In this document: positions 43,990 through 55,755 of the stretch, piece after piece
How positions within the stretch are numbered: the stretch's first letter is position 1
Layout: the number at the start of each line of letters is the position of its first letter
Source: Craterostigma plantagineum
Lineage: Eukaryota > Streptophyta > Magnoliopsida > Lamiales > Linderniaceae
DNA length: 64,000 nucleotides
NCBI GenBank assembly: GCA_027422505.1
Contig: JAPQWV010000650.1
Span: 1 to 64,000, forward strand
Reading direction: 5' to 3'
The notes under the pieces: model-generated
Seen by the model: only the letters and a program-made list of their open reading frames with translations
Database searches by the model: none
What the model was told of the DNA's origin: nothing
Program-made: the position numbers and the translations under genes

Positions 43990-44012
43990 TCTTTTTAGGG
44001 GGGGGGGTTGAA
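43990..44012 (+). other. Polypurine tract of E3
   Basis: TTTTTAGGGGGGGGGGTTGAA directly before the 3' LTR (44013). The G-run is longer than in other elements here. Confidence 0.75.
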
Positions 44013-46581
44013 TGTAATACCCGTAATATTAAAGCGGGATTACGATAGGAAATTTCAGAATAACTAGCAAAGAAATATTATGAATAAAAATATTTAAATG
44101 AAAATCTGGATGAAACTAAATAATAAATTAGTCGTTTAATATTCGGAATTTAATCAAAGAATTAAGCAACTAATGATATTGGGCTAATATCTTATACATG
44201 AATAAGGCCCAATAAATTGATTGTATTTCACACATAAGTTGTAAACAAGGCCCAAATTTGCAAAGCTAAACATTAGGAATCAAGTTGCTTAATAGTAAGG
44301 GAAATAGCGTCATCAAGTTGTCTAATCATCACAATTATCGAATGGTTCCATATACATATTAACAACTTATCATATCAAAATAACGAAACCCACATCATAT
44401 GAATTAAGATAAAGAAAACAATAATAGAACAAGATAGGCCCAAAAATCTTTCTATATCACCATAGTAATAATTCATTTTAGTCTTAAGGAGAAATAGGAT
44501 AATGATCAACATTGCTTAACAAGGAGGTAAATACCGTCACCTACGTGGCTTTACTTTCTCATTTCCCAACCCAATGACATGACAAGAGTATATATCCCTA
44601 CAAAGCAAACCACGAAAGCTTTCAATTTCATAACAACAAAGAAACTAAAAGAGCATAGAAGAGAGGAAAACCTCAGTAGGGGTGTCGACAATTCAAGCCT
44701 TAGCAAGTCTATTGCGAGAGTGGTTAGGTAAATTAATTCTTTCATTTTATGGATATTATACGTATTAATATATTGAGTGTCGTGTTATACCTTATGCGAC
44801 TATAACTTAGGCAATTATAACTTGTATGCTAGGGAGAATTCGAAATATTGAAGTAACTGAAGTGAGTTCATTACATAGCTAGAGTAGTCTTGCGGGGTTT
44901 GTATGTGTTAAAGGTTAGATTAAATTTTTACTTTCGATATAATTATGTTGGAGCAGGTGGATGGATTCTAGGACGATTTGCAATGGATGAACATGAGTTA
45001 GAACCCTAGAATTAGCTAATTTAAATCCTTAACAGTAGTAAGTTCGGCAATGATACGTCATTACCACTAGGATCTATTAAAGAATAGGAATATTATGAAG
45101 GTTGAATTTAAGGTGTACGGTTTTCGGGAGTTAGCAGAATTTTTAAAACTGAGCATGGTAGTATAAATACATGTTTTTAGGGTTTCTGGGAAGAATCCCG
45201 ATTTTTAGAAAGATCTCGACATATAACATGTATAGAATCTCGAGATATATAGTGGGAATTCGAAATGAATAATAGATGGCATAATAGAAAGATTTCGACA
45301 CCTTATAGCATTGATAAGATCTCGATATTTACCTTTTAAAGATCTCGACATCTATAAACCTCGAGATGCAATAGAGCTCGACATAAGTAAGGACTCGATA
45401 TTTCCTTTTCAACCAAAGTTCTCGACATGGTTAAGGATCTCGATATTATTTGTATGTATATGGAGGTCTCGACATTTCTAAGGGCTCGACATTTATAGGA
45501 TGTCGATATGACTTGATGACCTCGACATTGCTTTCCCAACATAAGATTTCGACAAGCTTATATAATAAGATTTCGACAATTACCTTTCAAAAGATCTCGA
45601 CAAATTCACTAAAGATCTCGACATCTGTAAGATGTCGAGATTTGCTGGATGTCGACATTTACAAGGAATTTCGATACTAAACATAATTAGTAGTTTGAAA
45701 GTGTTCTACGTAATAAAATTTTGGTATTTTAAGATTTTGATATTTTTAAGGTTTTCAATATTTTAGGGTTTATTTATTTTTAGGAATTTCATTATTTTTA
45801 GATTTTCATAAATTTTAGGGTTTTAATAATTTTAGCATTTTCGAAACTTATATGACTTAGTAAATTTATTAATGTGAAAATATTTTCAATATTCAGAGGA
45901 TCGATATATAGGGACTACACCGGATTCCCTATTTGATTATAGCGGGATGACAGGTAGGTGGATCATCCATCTACAATACGTAAACACATGTGTGATCTAT
46001 GTGTTTTCATGTGATTCAATGATTTACGTGACTTATGTGATTTACGTGATTTACGTGGTTACCTGTTTTACGTACGTTTTATATAAATCATGCTTTTATG
46101 AGATTTCTATATATGCATGGCATGGCACGTGCATATCACGTGAGGGCGAGAGATGGTTTCCACCGTATTGAGACGGTGATGATTCGAGGTATTGTTAAGT
46201 GGGGGTAGATTTAGATTATTGTGACGACTTGTTAGGCTCACATATTTCCTGGCCGAGACAGACGTGATCGATCTGTCTACTCGGATGTGGTCGGTTCGAG
46301 GTGCAAAACGCAGATGATTATATATATATATGGATACGGTCTTGATCGCCCATGATTTATTGTGGAAGAGACGACCTGGTAGGTGGCCATTGACGTGATC
46401 GATCAGTGCACTACCGGCGTAGCTTACCGCTGATTACGGGTGGAATCACGTGACCACCCATGATATTTATTGCGTGCGTGAGCCTAACCATCGGGCCCCA
46501 TATTGTGATGTGAGATAGGAACATGGGAAAAGAAAGAGTGTGCATGGCATGTGAGATATTGGGATTAGGATTGAGCGCACA
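44013..46581 (+). repeat. 3' LTR of E3, truncated
   Basis: Matches 34297-41590 without the MITE and hAT. It breaks after GCGCACA where E4 starts; about 355 bases of LTR end are missing. Small differences from the 5' LTR: an extra TTGATTG near 44217 and GAGTTC near 44868. Its TCGA array is at 45213-45672. Confidence 0.9.
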
Positions 46582-46917
46582 TGTCAGGACCCGTCGTCCG
46601 ACCTCGTAATTCGTTCTAATTCTAGGTACCTAATGCTTCGATATCGTACAAAAGCGTAAAAATGCGAATAAAATTTTTCTTTTTAAACATGTGAGAAAAT
46701 CATATATATACAAGTCAAAGAATGTCCTCTTATAATGCATCGTAGTCGTATCTACACCGAAGACAAGTGTGTGTGTGTGTGTGTGTGTGTAGCAAAAGCT
46801 TCCTATGCGCCCGGCCTTCACAGGTCGTCATCCATACACACTCCCACCTCAAAAGCAGCCGGATAGCTCCAAAAGATCAGCCTCGCATAAGAGTCGACGT
46901 ACCGTGATCGTCAGTAC

Positions 46918-47698
46918 CTACAACACGTAACGTAAGGATGAGCCACCGAGGCTCAGTAAGCGGAAATTATGCATGTATGCACGTGTCCTAACGAACGACA
47001 ATCCACGCCGTTGTTTTCTAATGCTCATACTCTTTTCCTTATACTCGTACTCTTTTTCTCATACTCTTACTTCATACGGGCCCTCGGCTTTAAATCCCAC
47101 TATACGCCATCTTATAGAGATCTCAAGTGTGGAGATTCACACCCTATGAGGTCACTCGTAGGAACCTTCCCTTATTCAGTGTGAACTCCACGCGAGCGCT
47201 TCTCACTGGTAGCCAACCCCGAGGCCACTTACCACGGAGGTCACCCGAAGGAACCTTCCCACCGGGTGGTGCTTTACACGCTAGAAGGTCACCCGAAGGA
47301 ATCTTTCCTTACTCAGCGTGTGCCCCGGGCCGCATTCTCCAGGTTGCATCTCCCGCGTACGGGGTATTTTCCCCAGCCTCTTATACAGGCCTTATCGCTT
47401 CATTCGCCTTACTGGCTGCATAGGGGAAGCCGTGACTCCACATTCGAGTCGACACAGACGCCAATATCGGCGAGTATACATCGCACACAGGCGATCTTAC
47501 GCACGCTCATACCTCACATCTTACACACTACATATGCGTGCAAATGTTCATGCCATGCTCATGTACATATTCTAGTCATGACATCATGCAACTAATTTAA
47601 CCGTATCATACGTACACATTTCATACAAAATTCACGAGCACGTAACTCACATAATTAGACGCAGGCAGGTTACGTGTCGTAGTTGAATTTCTACTTAC
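46918..47698 (-). promoter_or_regulatory. Candidate LTR leader intron (E4, 3' LTR)
   Basis: Donor GTCAG|GTAAGTAGAAA (exon end 47699) and acceptor TTACGTGTTGTAG|GT (46918), 781 nt. The 5' LTR copy is 54603-55383, also 781 nt. Confidence 0.5.
47149..47310. repeat. Minisatellite in E4 LTR
   Basis: GGTCACCCGAAGGAACCTTC and variants at about 47150, 47240 and 47287, repeated in the other LTR at 54833-54995. The unit contains the palindrome GAAGGAACCTTC. Inside the candidate intron. Confidence 0.75.
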
Positions 47699-47986
47699 CT
47701 GACGTCCGTAGGCTAGCAGTCACCTGACCCGTAAGTGTTCCTAAGTCTCGACCTTAGGCATGAAATATTGGTGTCAGTGCACTATTTTATTTAATGGCTT
47801 AAGTATGCTAATTTCTAAGTTAGGAGCACTCTCGCGTGTTTCGTGTGGTTCCAAAATTGCGAAGTGTTTTTCGCGAAGTCTAAGTCATTGCCCTATCTAC
47901 TTCGCAAAGGTATCTTAGATCTTAGTGAAGTCTATTATTATTTATTTAAGATCCGTAAGTACATGGGTTCGCTAAGTTGCATAGGG

Positions 47987-48830
47987 TTCGACATTTATAT
48001 AATACATAGGGATCTCGATATTCATTACATGGTTAGGTTTCGACATTTTTTGGATAACTCTTGACATTGCATCTAAGACCTCGACATGGATTGAAAGTAG
48101 ATCTCGAGTTGTAGGTTAAGTTAAATCTCGGGTCTAAATAAGCACAATATCATGCCATGTACTTCGACATTTAAACAAAATGTCGACATGAATTTTAGTA
48201 TGACTCTCGACATTTCTTATAGTTAAATGTCGATACAGTGAATAATCTTCGAGCTTCACCTCGACATTATCACAAGGATTTCGGCATATATATATTGTAT
48301 GTAATGATTTCGACATTTTCCCTAGCTTCGACATTTTACCTTGCATCTCGACATCTTACTCGACATTATATCTATCCTTTCGACATTTACCTTGATCTAT
48401 CAACATTGTATCTCGACATTTTGAACTGAAAATGTCGACATGAACTCAACGTGAGTCTCGACATTTTTGTCGAGATTTTATCTCGACATAGTTATTGAGG
48501 TAGATGTCGATATGAAAGCTCGACATTTCTATCCCAACGTTTCGATATTATCTTTAACATCTCGACATTTCATAAATCTCGATATTCAATAGAGCTCGAC
48601 ATTTAGTAAATCTCGGCATGGGTGAAAAATCTCGATATATTACTCGACATTGTATTTCGACATTTGGAGCAGAAAATGTCGATGTGAATTTGAACATAAA
48701 TCTCGATATACATATATTAAGTCAACATCTTATCTATCACTCGACATTTACTTGAATGTCCCGACATTTTACTTCGACATTTGTAACTGTAAATGTCGAC
48801 ATAGGGTTCAACCTAAACCTCGACATTTAT
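47987..48830. repeat. TCGA palindrome array in E4 LTR
   Basis: By hand count about 36 TCGA cores in about 845 bases, mostly CTCGACATTT, TTCGACATTT and ATGTCGACAT. For an AT-rich sequence of this length I would expect about three by composition. Several motifs are full 10-base palindromes. Confidence 0.87.
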
Positions 48831-49628
48831 CATCTATTTCGTTCCTTCACGTCCTTCATCACTCGAAGCTAGATTCTCAGCTTGTTCTTCCTAGCATTAT
48901 ATGTTCTAAATCACATACTAAGCTACTCAACTCCATATTTGCTCATACCGAACCCTCAATTCGAATTTAAGCTCGGCATTTTAGGGTTTTCTCCGGGTCT
49001 CCATAATCTTAGTTTGCTTTAATGAAATTAATATATCTAGAAATGCCAAATAACGAAACTAAAAAAATTAAGGAAGATGCTTCACTTACTAGCTTCGATC
49101 TTCAATCTACTTGGGGTGTTTTGTGCTCAATCTTCTCGGTCCCTTTCTCTTCTTCTTTCTTTCTTGTTTCGTTGTTTTCTTGAGGGGATTCAAGTGTTTT
49201 TGAATTGTTTATTGGCTATGTATCTTAGGCATGGATAAAGGGTATTAGAGTTGGCGTGAGCTTCCCTTAATTCATGGAAATTTTGTCTCCTAGGTGGATA
49301 TTTCTTGAATTGGGCCTAAGGTTAGGTGTTAGCCCAACTTTAATAATTCATAATCTCATGAATTTTATTAGCCCATTTTGATGCTTCATGGTCTAATAAA
49401 ATCCTAGTCCACATTTCTATATACCATTCTCGAGAATTTCCTCCTCGTTGGGAGTCATCGCAAACACATAATTAATGTCACATATTTTCACGTAATTATC
49501 ATAAAAATTACGGTCATGAAATTCGTAAGATCCCATACCCGTATGATATATACGCCTTTCACATGAAATCATTCTAACCATAAACGAAATTTATTGGCCG
49601 ACCTAGCTTGCGAGTCTCGGGTCCTACA

Positions 49629-49649
49629 TCCTCCCCCCTTAAGGAGGAT
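49629..49649 (-). other. Polypurine tract of E4
   Basis: On the minus strand AAGGGGGGAGGA ends at the LTR start (49628). The sense TTTCGGGGGCGAAAT motif lies just upstream, as in A and E3. Confidence 0.85.
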
Positions 49650-49662
49650 TTCGCCCCCGAAA

Positions 49663-52600
49663 TCAGTCCGTATGAAACAACTCGGGATACCGAACTCTCA
49701 TTTCGTCCTCCCGTTCCCATGTGGCTTCTTCCGTAGATTGGTTCCGCCACAGTACCTTAACTAAGGAAATATCTTTATTCCTAAGTTTCTTAGTCTCGTA
49801 CATCAATATCTCCACCGGAGTCTCCTCGTAACTCAGATCCGGTTTCAATTGTTGATGTAGGGATTCACTTTCTAGCACGTGGTTCGGGTCAGCTAAGTAC
49901 TTTCGTAGGGTTGAGACGTGGAACACATCATGCACTTGCGATAGTGATGCTAGCAGTTCTAATTGGTATGCCACCTCGCCAACCCTTCTCAGTATCCTAA
50001 ATGGTCCTATGTACCTAGGACTTAGCTTTCCTTTCTTTCCAAATCTTTTCACGCCCTTCATTGGCGATATTTTCACGAACACCATGTCGCCTTCGTCAAG
50101 TTCCAGTGGTCGACGTCTTCGATCCGGGTAGCTTTTCTGTCGACTCTGCGCCGTTCGCATTCTTTAGTAATAGCTTCCGTCATTTCTCGTACGATGTCGG
50201 GACCTAACAGTGCCCGTTCACCAACCTCGTCCCAATGTACTGGGGATCTGCACCTACGCCCGTATAGCGCTTCGTACGGCGCCCTCCCAATGGTGACGTG
50301 GTATTATATGAGAACTCGATCAGTGGGAGGTACCTACTCCAATTTCCTTTGAAATCGAGTACGCATGCTCGCAGCATGTCCTCCAACGTTTGTATCGTCC
50401 GCTCGGATTGACCGTCCGTCTGCGGATGGTAGGCGGTACTAAAGGACAACTTCGTTCCCATTGCTTTTTGCAAGCTCGCCCAGAATTTCGATAGAAATCT
50501 GGAGTCGCGATCCGAGACTATCGAGGATGGAACGCCGTGAAGTCGCACTATCTCCTGGATATAAAGCTCCGCGTATCGTTCCATGGAGTACGTCGTGCTA
50601 ATTGGTAGGAAATGGGCAGACTTCGTTAGTCTGTCGACGATAACCCAAATTGCGTCGTGCCCTTTCGTATTCCTTGGCAGTCCCACTACGAAGTCCATGG
50701 TAATGTTATCCCATTTCCATTCCGGAATGGGTAACGGTTGCAGGGTTCCTGCCGGCCTTTGATGCTCGGCCTTTATTTGCTGGCACGTCAGGCATTGGCT
50801 CACGAATGTTGCTATATCCTTCTTCATGCCTGGCCACCAGTAGTTTTCCTTTAAGCCTCTATACATCTTCGTTGATCCTGGATGTACTGAGTAAGCAGTG
50901 GCATGTGCTTCCACCATTATCGTTCTTCGTAGTTTGGCATCTTCTGGCACGTAAAGTCGATTCTTGAAGTACAGCCTTCCATCTTCCCGTATTATGAAAT
51001 CTCCTGTTGGTTGTTCCGGTTGCGCTTCCTTGATTTTCGTGTAAAGCTCGTCTGCTTCCTGCGCCGTCTTAATTTGTTCTAGCAGCGTTGGTTGCAGGGT
51101 TAAAGCTGCTAGCTGCGCTTCGACTTCGCCTAGTTGTACAACTTCTACTTCCAATAATTGCAGTTCCGCGGTCACTGCTTTTCGGCTTAAGGCATCGGCT
51201 ACTACGTTCGCCTTGCCTGGGTGGTAGTTGATTACGCAATCGTAATCCTTAACTAACTCTAACCACCTCCTTTGCCTCATGTTTAGCTCTTTTTGAGTAA
51301 AGAAGTACTTGAGGCTCTTGTGGTCTGTGTATATCTCACACCGCTCTCCATAGAGGTAATGCCTCCAAATCTTGAGAGCAAAGACCACTGCAGCCAATTC
51401 TAGGTCGTGCGTCGGATAATTCTTCTCGTACTCCTTCAGTTGGCGAGAAGCGTACACTACTACATTCCCGTTCTGCATTAGTACACACCCCAACCCGTTC
51501 TTCGATGCATCACTATACACCGTGAACCCTCCAATTCCCGAAGGTATTGTAAGGACTGGGGCCGTTGTAAGTCGTTCCTTCAGTTCTTGGAAGCTCTGTT
51601 CGCATTCCGTGGTCCACTGAAATGGCGTATTCTTCCTGGTCAGTTTCGTTAGCGTAGACGCTGTTTTTGAGAAATCCTTGATGAATTTCCTGTAATAACC
51701 CGCCAGACCGAGGAAACTCCGTACTTCCGTTACATTGGTCGGTCTGGGCCAGTGGCTAATGGCTTCTATCTTGTTCGGGTCTACAGAAATCCCTTCTCCT
51801 GATACTATATGCCCCAAGAAGGCGACTTGATCGAGCCAAAATTCGCACTTCTTGAACTTGGCGTATAGTCGCTTGTCTCGTAATATGTTCAGAACTATTC
51901 TCAGGTGTTCTTCGTGCTCCTCCTTCGTTTTCGAGTAGATTAGGATGTCATCAATGAAGACGATGACGAACCTATCTAAGTATAGCTTGAACACCCGGTT
52001 CACTAAGTCCATAAAAGCTGCGGGCGCATTAGTCAACCCGAATGGCATCACCAGGAACTCATAGTGGCCATAACGGGTACTAAAGGCCGTCTTCGAAACG
52101 TCTTCCTTCCGGACCCTTAACTGATGATAGCCTGATCTTAAGTCGATCTTAGAGAAAACCGTTGCACCTTGCAGTTGATCGAACAGATCGTCTATCCTAG
52201 GGAGTGGGTACTTGTTCTTGATCGTCAACTTGTTCAACTCCCTGTAGTCTATGCATAATCGCATGGACCCGTCTTTCTTCTTCACGAATAGCACCGGCGC
52301 TCCCCAGGGAGAAAAACTCGGCTGTATGAACTCCTTCTGCATGAGTTCGTCGAGTTGATCCTTTAGCTCTTTCATTTCTGTCGGTGCTAGCCGATATGGG
52401 GTCTTAGACACTGGTGCCGCTCCGGGTACCAGATCTATAGCGAACTCTACTTCCCGTTCGGGTGGTAGCTCCGGTAGCTCATCGGGAAATACGTCGGGGA
52501 AGTCCTTAACTATCGGCACTTCCTCGAATTTCGGGGAGGCGTTCTCTTCCGACTTGATAGCGAATACAAGATAAGCTTCACACCCCGATCTGATCAGTCG

Positions 52601-52816
52601 TTGGACTTTCAATGTTGATATCCTAGAGATCATAGTCCCTTTACTAGTTCCTACGAACTTGAGGGGTTCATTCCCGTCCGTATTGAGCGTGACTATCTTG
52701 CGGTGGCAGTCTATGACAGCTCCGTACTTCGATAGCCAATCCATCCCAAGGATCACCTCATAATCATTCATGGGAATTATTATGAGGTCTACGGGCAGTT
52801 CCTTATCCCCGATCAC
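49663..52816 (-). pseudogene. pol of E4 (protease end, RT, RNase H, integrase), one deletion
   Basis: Open for 870 residues from 52816. In order: protease end [15 protein letters not shown] (about residue 15); RT (about 115-320) with [52 protein letters not shown] and catalytic FIDDIL; RNase H (about 415-540) with [35 protein letters not shown]. The integrase has an H2C2 domain (HPGSTKMY ... CLTCQQI) and Asp-Asp-Glu core ([41 protein letters not shown]). Near 50295 a loss of about 7 bases after IEFSYN shifts the frame. The C-terminal segment 50160-49663 carries [21 protein letters not shown] and the Tekay-type tail ([29 protein letters not shown]). RT motifs and tail point to Tekay/Del chromoviruses. 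Confidence 0.93.
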
Positions 52817-52894
52817 TACTGGGCAATCCCGTAAAACTTGATTAGTTTGGGTAGGATTCCCGTTCGGAACTGCTACCCTAAACTCGCACTCAGC

Positions 52895-54112
52895 TCAGTG
52901 AGGCGTGACTCCTACCCTTGTGACGTACTTAGTGGACGCGAACGAATGTGTCGCTCCCGAGTCGACTAGGATGCATGTGGGGGTTTCATAGACAAGGAGG
53001 GTACCTGTTACCACGGCCGGGTTGTTTTCTGCTTCCTCGAAGGTTATGGTGAAAACCCTAGCCGGTACCCTTGGTGGTGCTGCCTGGTTCCCAGCTGTAC
53101 TTCCGGATCCGCTCTCCGGACATGCCCTCAGATAGTGGCCCGTCTTGCCACATTTGAAGCAGACAGCATTTTGGGAGTTGCAGACTCCCGTGTGCCTCCG
53201 TGCACACTTCGGGCATACGGGTAGGTCCAACTGGGGTCTACCCTGGTTTGGGTTGAACTGTGGGGGTGGTCCCGGTCGATTCGGGAAATTCGGTTTTCCA
53301 CCCTTGGCTACGAACTGCCGCTTTGGGTTGCTTCCGCTCCCTTGCGGCCCTTGTACAAACTTGCGCTTTGCTTCCTGGGCGCGAGCAATTCTAGCCTCGG
53401 CTTGCTCTGCCACAAGCGCCCTCTCAGCCACTTGTGCGTACGTGGCTCCTTGTATTCCGGCCATACTCACATCTCTGTACAGCTCGGGTTTCAACCCTTC
53501 CATGAACCGTTCGATCTTGAGCGCGTCCGTACTAATCATATGAGCAGCGAATCTTGAAAGCTGCTCGAACTTCCTGATGTATTCCGCCACTGTCGTTGCC
53601 CCTTGGCGGAGGTTGATAAACTCGTTCATCCTCTGGGCTCTAACAGGAGCGGTGTAGTACTTCCCTCGAAAGATCTCCTTAAACCGATCCCAGCTCATCG
53701 TTAGAGGGTTTTCGATGGCCGAGATGGTATCCCACCAGTGCCCAGCGCTCCCCCTCAGCAAGTAGGCAGCGCACATAACCTTCTCCGCCTCGGGTGTGCG
53801 GCTGTGCTGGAGCATGCTCTCCAGCGTCCTCAGCCAATCCTCGGCGGAGGTGGGGTCTACAGCATCCTCAAACAGTGGGGGATTAAGCTTCCTGAACCTC
53901 TCCCCGATCATCTCAATTCGTTCGGGCGGGGGAGGTAGGTTGGCTGATTGTCCACCAGCGTTTTGCTGTTGGATCAGCTGTTGGATCTGGGCCGATTGTT
54001 GCCGGACCAGTTCCGTTAGTTGCAGGATGGTAGCATCCCGGCTATCAGGAGGGTTATTAGTATCCCTACCCTGATCAGAATCCCTGCTCCCTTCTCCCCT
54101 AAGTCTTACCAT
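52895..54112 (-). pseudogene. gag-protease of E4
   Basis: 405 residues from ATG 54112 (MVRLRGEGSRD). N-terminal glutamine-rich helix (LTELVRQQSAQIQQLIQQQ, residues 32-50), capsid domain (RFRKLNPPLFEDAVDP to YIRKFEQLSRFAAHM, about 72-195), ERFMEGLKPELYRDV, a basic proline-rich linker, and CPKCARRHTGVC followed by the CCHC knuckle CFKCGKTGHYLRAC (about 320-335). Retropepsin has VDSGATHSFAS near residue 388. It ends at a TGA (52895-52897) just inside the protease. The same frame continues ([13 protein letters not shown]) into the 52816 frame, so a single codon change separates gag from pol. I read the TGA as damage, not a programmed stop. Confidence 0.92.
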
Positions 54113-54254
54113 TTTCCAAACCTATCCTGACCATTCCTAAGGCCAATAAATCAAACCATTCAAGAAATTCACATACATGGTACTTACAAGCAAGGCCGCT
54201 TCCGCGCTTTTGAGTGTGTGTGTGTATGGACAGTCTGCAGGACCTGTGACCGAA

Positions 54255-54266
54255 GCTCTGATACCA
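54255..54266 (-). other. Primer binding site of E4
   Basis: TGGTATCAGAGC on the minus strand, three bases after the 5' LTR end (54270). Confidence 0.9.
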
Positions 54267-54269
54267 CTC

Positions 54270-55755
54270 TGTCAGGACCCGTCGTCCGACCTCGTAATTC
54301 GTTCTAATTCTAGGTACCTAATGCTTCGATATCGTACAAAAGCGTAAAAATGCGAATAAAATTTTTCTTTTTAAACATGTGAGAAAATCATATATATACA
54401 AGTCAAAAGAATGTCCTCTTATAATGCATCGTAGTCGTATCTACACCGAAGACAAGTGTGTGTGTGTGTGTAGCAAAAGCTTCCTATGCGCCCGGCCTTC
54501 ACAGGTCGTCATCCATACACACTCCCACCTCAAAAGCAGCCGGATAGCTCCAAAAGATCAGCCTCGCATAAGAGTCGGATCACGTACCGTGATCGTCAGT
54601 ACCTACAACACGTAACGTAAGGATGAGCCACCGAGGCTCAGTAAGCGGAAATTATGCATGTATGCACGTGTCCTAACGAACGACAATCCACGCCGTTGTT
54701 TTCTAATGCTCATACTCTTTTCCTTATACTCGTACTTCTTTTCTCATACTCTTACTTCATACGGGCCCTCGGCTTTAAATCCCACTATACGCCATCTTAT
54801 AGAGATCTCAAGTGTGGAGATTCACACCCTAGGAGGTCACTCGTAGGAACCTTCCCTTATTCAGTGTGAACTCCACGCGAGCGCTTCTCACTGGTAGCCA
54901 ACCCCGAGGCCACTAACCACGGAGGTCACCCGAAGGAACCTTCCCACTGGGTGGTGCTTTACACGCTAGAAGGTCACCCGAAGGAATCTTTCCTTACTCA
55001 GCGTGTGCCCCGGGCCGCATTCTCCAGGTTGCATCTCCCGCGTACGGGGTATTTTCCCCAGCCTCTTATACAGGCCTTATCGCTTCATTCGCCTTACTGG
55101 CTGCATAGGGGAAGCCGTGACTCCACATTCGAGTCGACACAGACTCCAATATCGGCGAGTATACATCGCACACATGCGATCTTACGCACGCTCATACCTC
55201 GCATCTTACACACTACATATGCGTGCAAATGTTCATGCCATGCTCATGTACATATTCTAGTCATGACATCATGCAACTAATTTAACCGTATCATACGTAC
55301 ACATTTCATACAAAATTCACGAGCACGTAACTCACATAATTAGACGCAGGCAGGTTACGTGTCGTAGTTGAATTTCTACTTACCTGACGTCCGTAGGCTA
55401 GCAGTCACCTGACCCGTAAGTGTTCCTAAGTCTCGACCTTAGGTATGAAATATTGGTGTCAGTGCACTATTTTATTTAATGGCTTAAGTATGCTAATTTC
55501 TAAGTTAGGAGCACTCTCGCGTGTTTCGTGTGGTTCCAAAATTGCGAAGTGTTTTTCGCGAAGTCTAAGTCATTGCCCTATCTACTTCGCAAAGGTATCT
55601 TAGATCTTAGTGAAGTCTATTATTATTTATTTAAGATCCGTAAGTACATGGGTTCGCTAAGTTGCATAGGGTTCGACATTTATATAATACATAGGGATCT
55701 CGATATTCATTACATGGTTAGGTTTCGACATTTTTAGGATAACTCTCGACATACT
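54270..55755 (-). repeat. 5' LTR of E4, truncated
   Basis: Matches 46582-48075 almost base for base, including minisatellite, donor (55384) and acceptor (54603) boxes and the start of the TCGA array. (GT)8 at 54456-54471. At about 55755, inside the array, it switches to a different LTR (F). The U3 half is missing. Confidence 0.9.
54603..55383 (-). promoter_or_regulatory. Candidate LTR leader intron (E4, 5' LTR)
   Basis: Same boxes and length (781 nt) as in the 3' LTR. From the acceptor to the PBS is about 340 bases, so splicing would leave PBS and gag in the message. Confidence 0.5.

Larger units (their letters stand above)
34297..46581 (+). mobile_element. Ty3/gypsy element E3, gag-protease only
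   Basis: LTR retrotransposon with 5' LTR 34297-41946, PBS 41949, internal region of only 2.05 kb, and 3' LTR from 44013 cut at 46581 by element E4. Left flank GCTTC (34292-34296) would be its target duplication; the right copy is lost. RT core, RNase H and integrase are absent. LTR copies look almost identical outside the later insertions (MITE, hAT), so the element is young. It could only move with enzymes from a related element. Confidence 0.88.
46582..49628 (-). repeat. 3' LTR of E4
   Basis: 3047 bp; on the sense strand TGTAGGACCCGAG ... GGGTCCTGACA. The two ends are themselves near inverted repeats. In sense order: TATA-like stretch near 49417-49424, TTAGGGTTT-type box near 48981, TCGA array 48830-47987, donor-like box 47699, minisatellite 47310-47149, acceptor-like box 46918, (GT)12 at 46767-46790. 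Confidence 0.92.
46582..55755 (-). mobile_element. Ty3/gypsy chromovirus E4 (Tekay/Del-like), nearly intact
   Basis: Minus-strand element inserted in the 3' LTR of E3 (left flank GCACA). 3' LTR 46582-49628, polypurine tract, pol, gag, PBS, and a 5' LTR broken at 55755. LTR sequences agree almost completely over their shared 1.5 kb; the main difference is a (GT)12 versus (GT)8 run. gag and pol share one frame and are separated by a single TGA. The most recently active-looking retrotransposon in the window. Confidence 0.92.

Noticed and set aside
46767..46790. (GT)12 as a Z-DNA or regulatory element
   Set aside because: Ordinary microsatellite; its length differs between the two E4 LTRs, as expected from slippage.
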